NCBI GenBank assembly: GCA_044433415.1
Contig: JAWXTP010000117.1
Span: 1-9,488, forward strand
Length of the DNA stretch: 9,488 bases
Source of the DNA: JAWXTP01 sp044433415
GTDB lineage: Bacteria; Bacteroidota; Bacteroidia; Bacteroidales; Rikenellaceae
Direction of reading: 5' to 3'
Below are positions 7,864 to 9,488 of the stretch, piece by piece. How positions within the stretch are numbered: position 1 is the first letter of the stretch; each line of letters opens with the position of its first letter. The notes below the pieces were generated by a model. The model was given only the letters and a program-made list of their open reading frames with translations. It made no database searches and had not been told where the DNA came from. Both the position numbers and the translations under genes were made by a program.

Positions 7864-8550
7864 TTATTTTAATGCACCAAATCCAATTCCTGTTGAATTA
7901 CCTAGACCTACTGACCATGCAAACTCTTTTATTAGTGTAGAACCCTCAATTATTACTGGACACATACTTGCTCGTATTGTAATAAAACTATTTCCTTTCT
8001 TATAATCAATTTTGCGTGTTTTTTTATTTTTATAACTTGTATCGAACTTAATAGTAAATAACTCATCTGGTATATTTGCAAGAGACATTTTTGTTCGAAG
8101 GGTCTTTTCTAGTAAACCGCTGGACTCATCATCATCATAGAAATAATATTGAAGACTTTTCTTCTCATTTTCAAATAGTGTACGTTTGATAAATATAGGA
8201 CTACCTAGTTGAAATTGTGTTTTTGTACCCATATCTGGAGTTTCAGAAATCATAATCTCTTCTACTTTTAAACCACAAAACATATCAGGATTTTGCCTAA
8301 TACCTTTAATCAACTTTAACGACTGTTCTTTTTCCCAACAAGTAATAAAAAATTGAGCTCCTTCTCTAAATATGAGCCCTCCATTCATAGGTACACCACC
8401 CATAAGAGATGAAAAAGAGTAAAGTGAAACAGCAGAGTGAAAATCATTCTGACCAAACCACTTGTGAATAACACCTGTGAACATATGTTGGTGGTTAAAT
8501 GGAATAATTTTGGTTGAGGGTGATGTTTTAATATTTATTCTCATATTCAT
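7864..8550 (-). CDS. cas6: Cas6 crRNA-processing endoribonuclease
   Basis: Cas6 cuts the array transcript in each repeat, 8 nt before the spacer, to make crRNAs with the AUUGAAAC handle. The product has 228 residues, typical length. The C-terminal glycine-rich loop GLGNSTGIGFG (215-225) is the Cas6 hallmark. Histidines H20, H22, H29 and H38 near the N-terminus are candidates for the catalytic base. The region after residue 40 holds GGVPMNGGLIFREGAQFFITC, part of the first ferredoxin-like fold. The longest frame starts MNMRINIK at 8548-8550; the ATG at 8542-8544 gives MRINIK, which is closer to the usual Cas6 start, so the true protein may be 226 residues. It is the first gene of the operon, about 70-75 nt behind the predicted transcription start. 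Confidence 0.9.
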   Translation of the reverse strand: MNMRINIKTSPSTKIIPFNHQHMFTGVIHKWFGQNDFHSAVSLYSFSSLMGGVPMNGGLIFREGAQFFITCWEKEQSLKLIKGIRQNPDMFCGLKVEEIMISETPDMGTKTQFQLGSPIFIKRTLFENEKKSLQYYFYDDDESSGLLEKTLRTKMSLANIPDELFTIKFDTSYKNKKTRKIDYKKGNSFITIRASMCPVIIEGSTLIKEFAWSVGLGNSTGIGFGALK

Positions 8551-8607
8551 TCATTTTATTTAGCTTTAAGTTATAAAAGAAATTTATAAACCTTGGATTA
8601 TTGTTAT

Positions 8608-8730
8608 TATTTTACAACATTTACAAATATATTACTTTTTTTAATAAAAAGCAAGTTATAAACAAACAACATTTCATTTAGTTTCAAGACAGCAATCTTT
8701 CTGGTCTTTCACAAAATGCGTTGTAAAATA
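8608..8730. repeat. 11-bp inverted repeat around the cas operon promoter
   Basis: TATTTTACAAC at 8608-8618 and GTTGTAAAATA at 8720-8730 are perfect inverted copies. The core word TTTACAA also occurs at 8620-8626, overlapping the predicted -7 box. The arms enclose both predicted promoter boxes. It may be a regulator binding pair; chance is possible in such AT-rich DNA. Confidence 0.4.
8624..8655 (-). promoter_or_regulatory. Predicted cas operon promoter, Bacteroidota type
   Basis: On the minus strand TATATTTG (8631-8624) fits the Bacteroidota -7 consensus TANNTTTG exactly. A TTG in CTTGC (8655-8651) lies 20 nt upstream and can serve as the -33 box (TTTG consensus). Transcription would start near 8617, leaving a leader of about 70 nt before cas6. 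The spacer is a poly-T/poly-A stretch. The word TTTACAA overlaps the -7 box and is repeated just downstream, which could be an operator. Confidence 0.5.
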
Positions 8731-8827
8731 TTTAACGATTATTTAGTTGCTTGTCGTGATTGATTATTAATCAATAGGAGAGGAAAGATGTTCCCAAACC
8801 AGAAACCAAGGTAAATAACATGATGGG

Positions 8828-9097
8828 CTATTGTTGGGGCCGACCTTGTGTCTGCCATTATAATACGTTAGTATTATACAATCCCTACACACTTGTCATT
8901 CATTGTCCTTTTGTCCCATGTCCCATCTGTCCCTTTTGTCCCAATGTCCCTTTTGTCCCAAAATCGGACAATTATAAATTATATTATAATAACCAAATTT
9001 AACATGAAAAAATAAATTTTATATAATACGTTAATATTATACAGACGGCACGGAGTGCCTTATGTGTGGGCAGACACAAGGTCGGCCCCTACAATAG
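8828..9097. mobile_element. MITE-like element with 29-bp terminal inverted repeats
   Basis: Positions 8828-8856 (beginning CTATTGTTGGGGCCGACC) and 9069-9097 (ending GGCCCCTACAATAG) are inverted copies with 28 of 29 bases matching. Just inside the left end lies TATAATACGTTAGTATTATA (8859-8878), a perfect 8-bp palindrome pair around GTTA; a 20/21 copy lies at 9022-9042. GGCAC-gga-GTGCC (9047-9059) forms a further hairpin near the right end. The 270-bp element has no gene and no clear target-site duplication. GC-rich GGGGCCGACC-type repeats of this sort occur, as I recall, between genes of many environmental bacteria. An immobile intergenic repeat family is an alternative. Confidence 0.55.
8892..8972 (+). 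repeat. Left arm of a long inverted repeat made of TGTCCC units
   Basis: Six TGTCCC words start at 8912, 8919, 8928, 8937, 8945 and 8954, with a shorter TGTCC at 8904, so the period is 7-9 bp. The whole 81-bp arm is an inverted copy of 9158-9236 with a few substitutions and a 2-bp length difference. It lies inside the 270-bp MITE-like element. Confidence 0.8.
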
Positions 9098-9157
9098 ATC
9101 GTCTCGTTATCAAATGTTTAGTCCAAAAAAGAATCCTGCTTGTCGTTATTAATTATT

Positions 9158-9236
9158 ATTGTCCTATTTTGGGACAAATGGGACATTGGGACATCGGGAC
9201 AATGGGACATGGGACAAAAGGACAATGAGCGACAAG
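9158..9236 (-). repeat. Right arm of the long inverted repeat made of GGGACA units
   Basis: GGGACA words start at 9171, 9180, 9188, 9196, 9204 and 9211, followed by GGACA at 9220. The arm is the inverted copy of 8892-8972, so a hairpin of about 80 pairs with a 185-nt loop is possible. It lies outside the MITE-like element, which makes the two inverted-repeat pairs interleave rather than nest. GCTTGTCG (9138-9145) and CGACAAGC (9230-9237) flank it as a perfect inverted pair. Confidence 0.8.
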
Positions 9237-9288
9237 CGACTAAAGAATGATGAATTAGGCGACAAGCGATCTTGAATAAGGAATGAGG

Positions 9289-9307
9289 TTGCGGATCAAG
9301 CCCGCAA
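9289..9307. repeat. REP-like hairpin (translation gives HCGLDPQ)
   Basis: TTGCGG (9289-9294) and CCGCAA (9302-9307) pair around a 7-nt loop. The surrounding sequence, read on the minus strand as CATTGCGGGCTTGATCCGC, translates to HCGLDPQ, a peptide I recognise from many short spurious proteins and so a sign of a widespread intergenic repeat. It is GC-rich against an AT-rich background. Confidence 0.5.
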
Positions 9308-9429
9308 TGACGTGATTGTTGGAGGGTCATAGGGCATTCTTGGTCGGAAGAATTTTTACAATAATACATTTATTAACTAGCATTTTAAATTACTAAATAT
9401 CAATAATTTCAATCATTTAATATTAGAGT

Positions 9430-9465
9430 TCATACAGCTAGAAATACAATTTTTCAACTGTATGA
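9430..9465. repeat. 8-bp inverted repeat near the right edge
   Basis: TCATACAG (9430-9437) and CTGTATGA (9458-9465) are perfect inverted copies with 20 nt between them. It could be an operator or a weak terminator for a gene beyond the edge. No coding sequence is near enough within the window to decide. Confidence 0.3.
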
Positions 9466-9488
9466 TATAAGTAATTTAATTTATTTAA

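Larger units (their letters stand above)
8748..9267. repeat. Dispersed GCTTGTCG / CGACAAGC words
   Basis: TGCTTGTCGT-type sequence at 8748-8769 recurs at 9137-9158 with 20 of 22 bases matching as a direct repeat. The inverted form CGACAAGC occurs at 9230-9237 and 9260-9267, and a degenerate copy ACTTGTCA at 8891-8898. These words mark the borders of the tandem arrays. Similar CGACAAGCGAC repeats, whose translation gives LVACR, are familiar to me from spurious proteins of other genomes; this is recollection only. Confidence 0.55.
8551..9488. other. Gene-free right flank rich in repeats
   Basis: This 938-bp stretch upstream of the cas operon holds no convincing coding sequence. The open frames at 8820-9002 (plus) and 9118-9369 (minus) consist mainly of translated short repeats (CPFVPCPICPF, SFCPMSHCPDVPMSH, HCGLDPQP) and cross several inverted repeats. 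No tRNA, transposase or toxin-antitoxin gene is visible. From left to right it holds the cas promoter, an ATTGATT-att-AATCAAT hairpin (8759-8775), a MITE-like element (8828-9097), inverted tandem arrays, a REP-like hairpin (9289-9307) and an AT-rich tail from about 9350. Confidence 0.7.

Noticed and set aside
8681..8710. Possible degenerate CRISPR repeat upstream of cas6, as in CreTA-type RNA toxin-antitoxin modules
   Set aside because: Only the first seven bases (GTTTCAA) match in a row and about half of the 30 positions overall, which is near chance in AT-rich DNA.
8788..8814. Eight-codon ORF MFPNQKPR after an AGGAGAGG sequence
   Set aside because: It is too short to support, and the putative host does not appear to use Shine-Dalgarno sites. 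I found no gene whose leader peptide it could be.
8820..9002. 60-residue open frame rich in Cys, Pro and Val
   Set aside because: It is a translation of the TGTCCC tandem words and the left terminal inverted repeat; not a protein.
9118..9369. 83-residue open frame on the minus strand
   Set aside because: It spans the REP-like hairpin (HCGLDPQ), the CGACAAGC words (LVACR) and the GGGACA array, all non-coding repeats.

Overview
The window holds a complete type I CRISPR-Cas locus, best assigned to subtype I-B, on the minus strand, followed on the right by about 0.9 kb of gene-free DNA full of repeats. The source looks like a low-GC member of Bacteroidota. Gene starts lack Shine-Dalgarno sequences and have A-rich upstream bases. 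A good TANNTTTG-type -7 box precedes the operon. The compact Cas4, Cas1 and Cas2 resemble Bacteroidales proteins as I know them. The assignment is inference; no rRNA or housekeeping gene is present to confirm it.

Layout on the minus strand, in transcription order from right to left: promoter candidate (8624-8655), cas6 (8550-7864), cas5 (7855-7277), cas3 (7255-5111), cas8 (5095-3728), cas7 (3698-2628), a 94-nt gap with a hairpin, cas4 (2533-2033), cas1 (1941-937), cas2 (879-619), an AT-rich leader of up to about 345 bp (272-618), and a CRISPR array (271 to beyond position 1). Gaps in the interference block are 8, 21, 15 and 29 nt, so cas6 to cas7 are very likely co-transcribed. The adaptation genes have wider gaps of 94, 91 and 57 nt.

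How it works together: Cas6 cuts the array transcript within each repeat, leaving the 5' handle AUUGAAAC. Cas5, Cas7 and Cas8 bind the crRNA as Cascade, which recognises PAM and target. Cas3, with fused HD nuclease and helicase, degrades the target. Cas4, Cas1 and Cas2 select, trim and insert new spacers at the leader end, next to the repeat at 242-271. All motifs I could check look intact, and the four full repeats are identical, so the system looks functional.

Gene order is cas6-cas5-cas3-cas8-cas7-cas4-cas1-cas2, not the usual I-B order cas6-cas8-cas7-cas5-cas3-cas4-cas1-cas2. From memory it resembles the old 'PGING' type of Porphyromonas gingivalis; this should be checked.

The right flank (8551-9488) has no convincing gene. 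It has a 270-bp element with 29-bp terminal inverted repeats (8828-9097), two inverted arrays of GGGACA-type short tandem repeats (8892-8972 and 9158-9236), dispersed GCTTGTCG words, and a small REP-like hairpin (9289-9307). I see no new defence gene. The most unusual structure is this interleaved repeat island.
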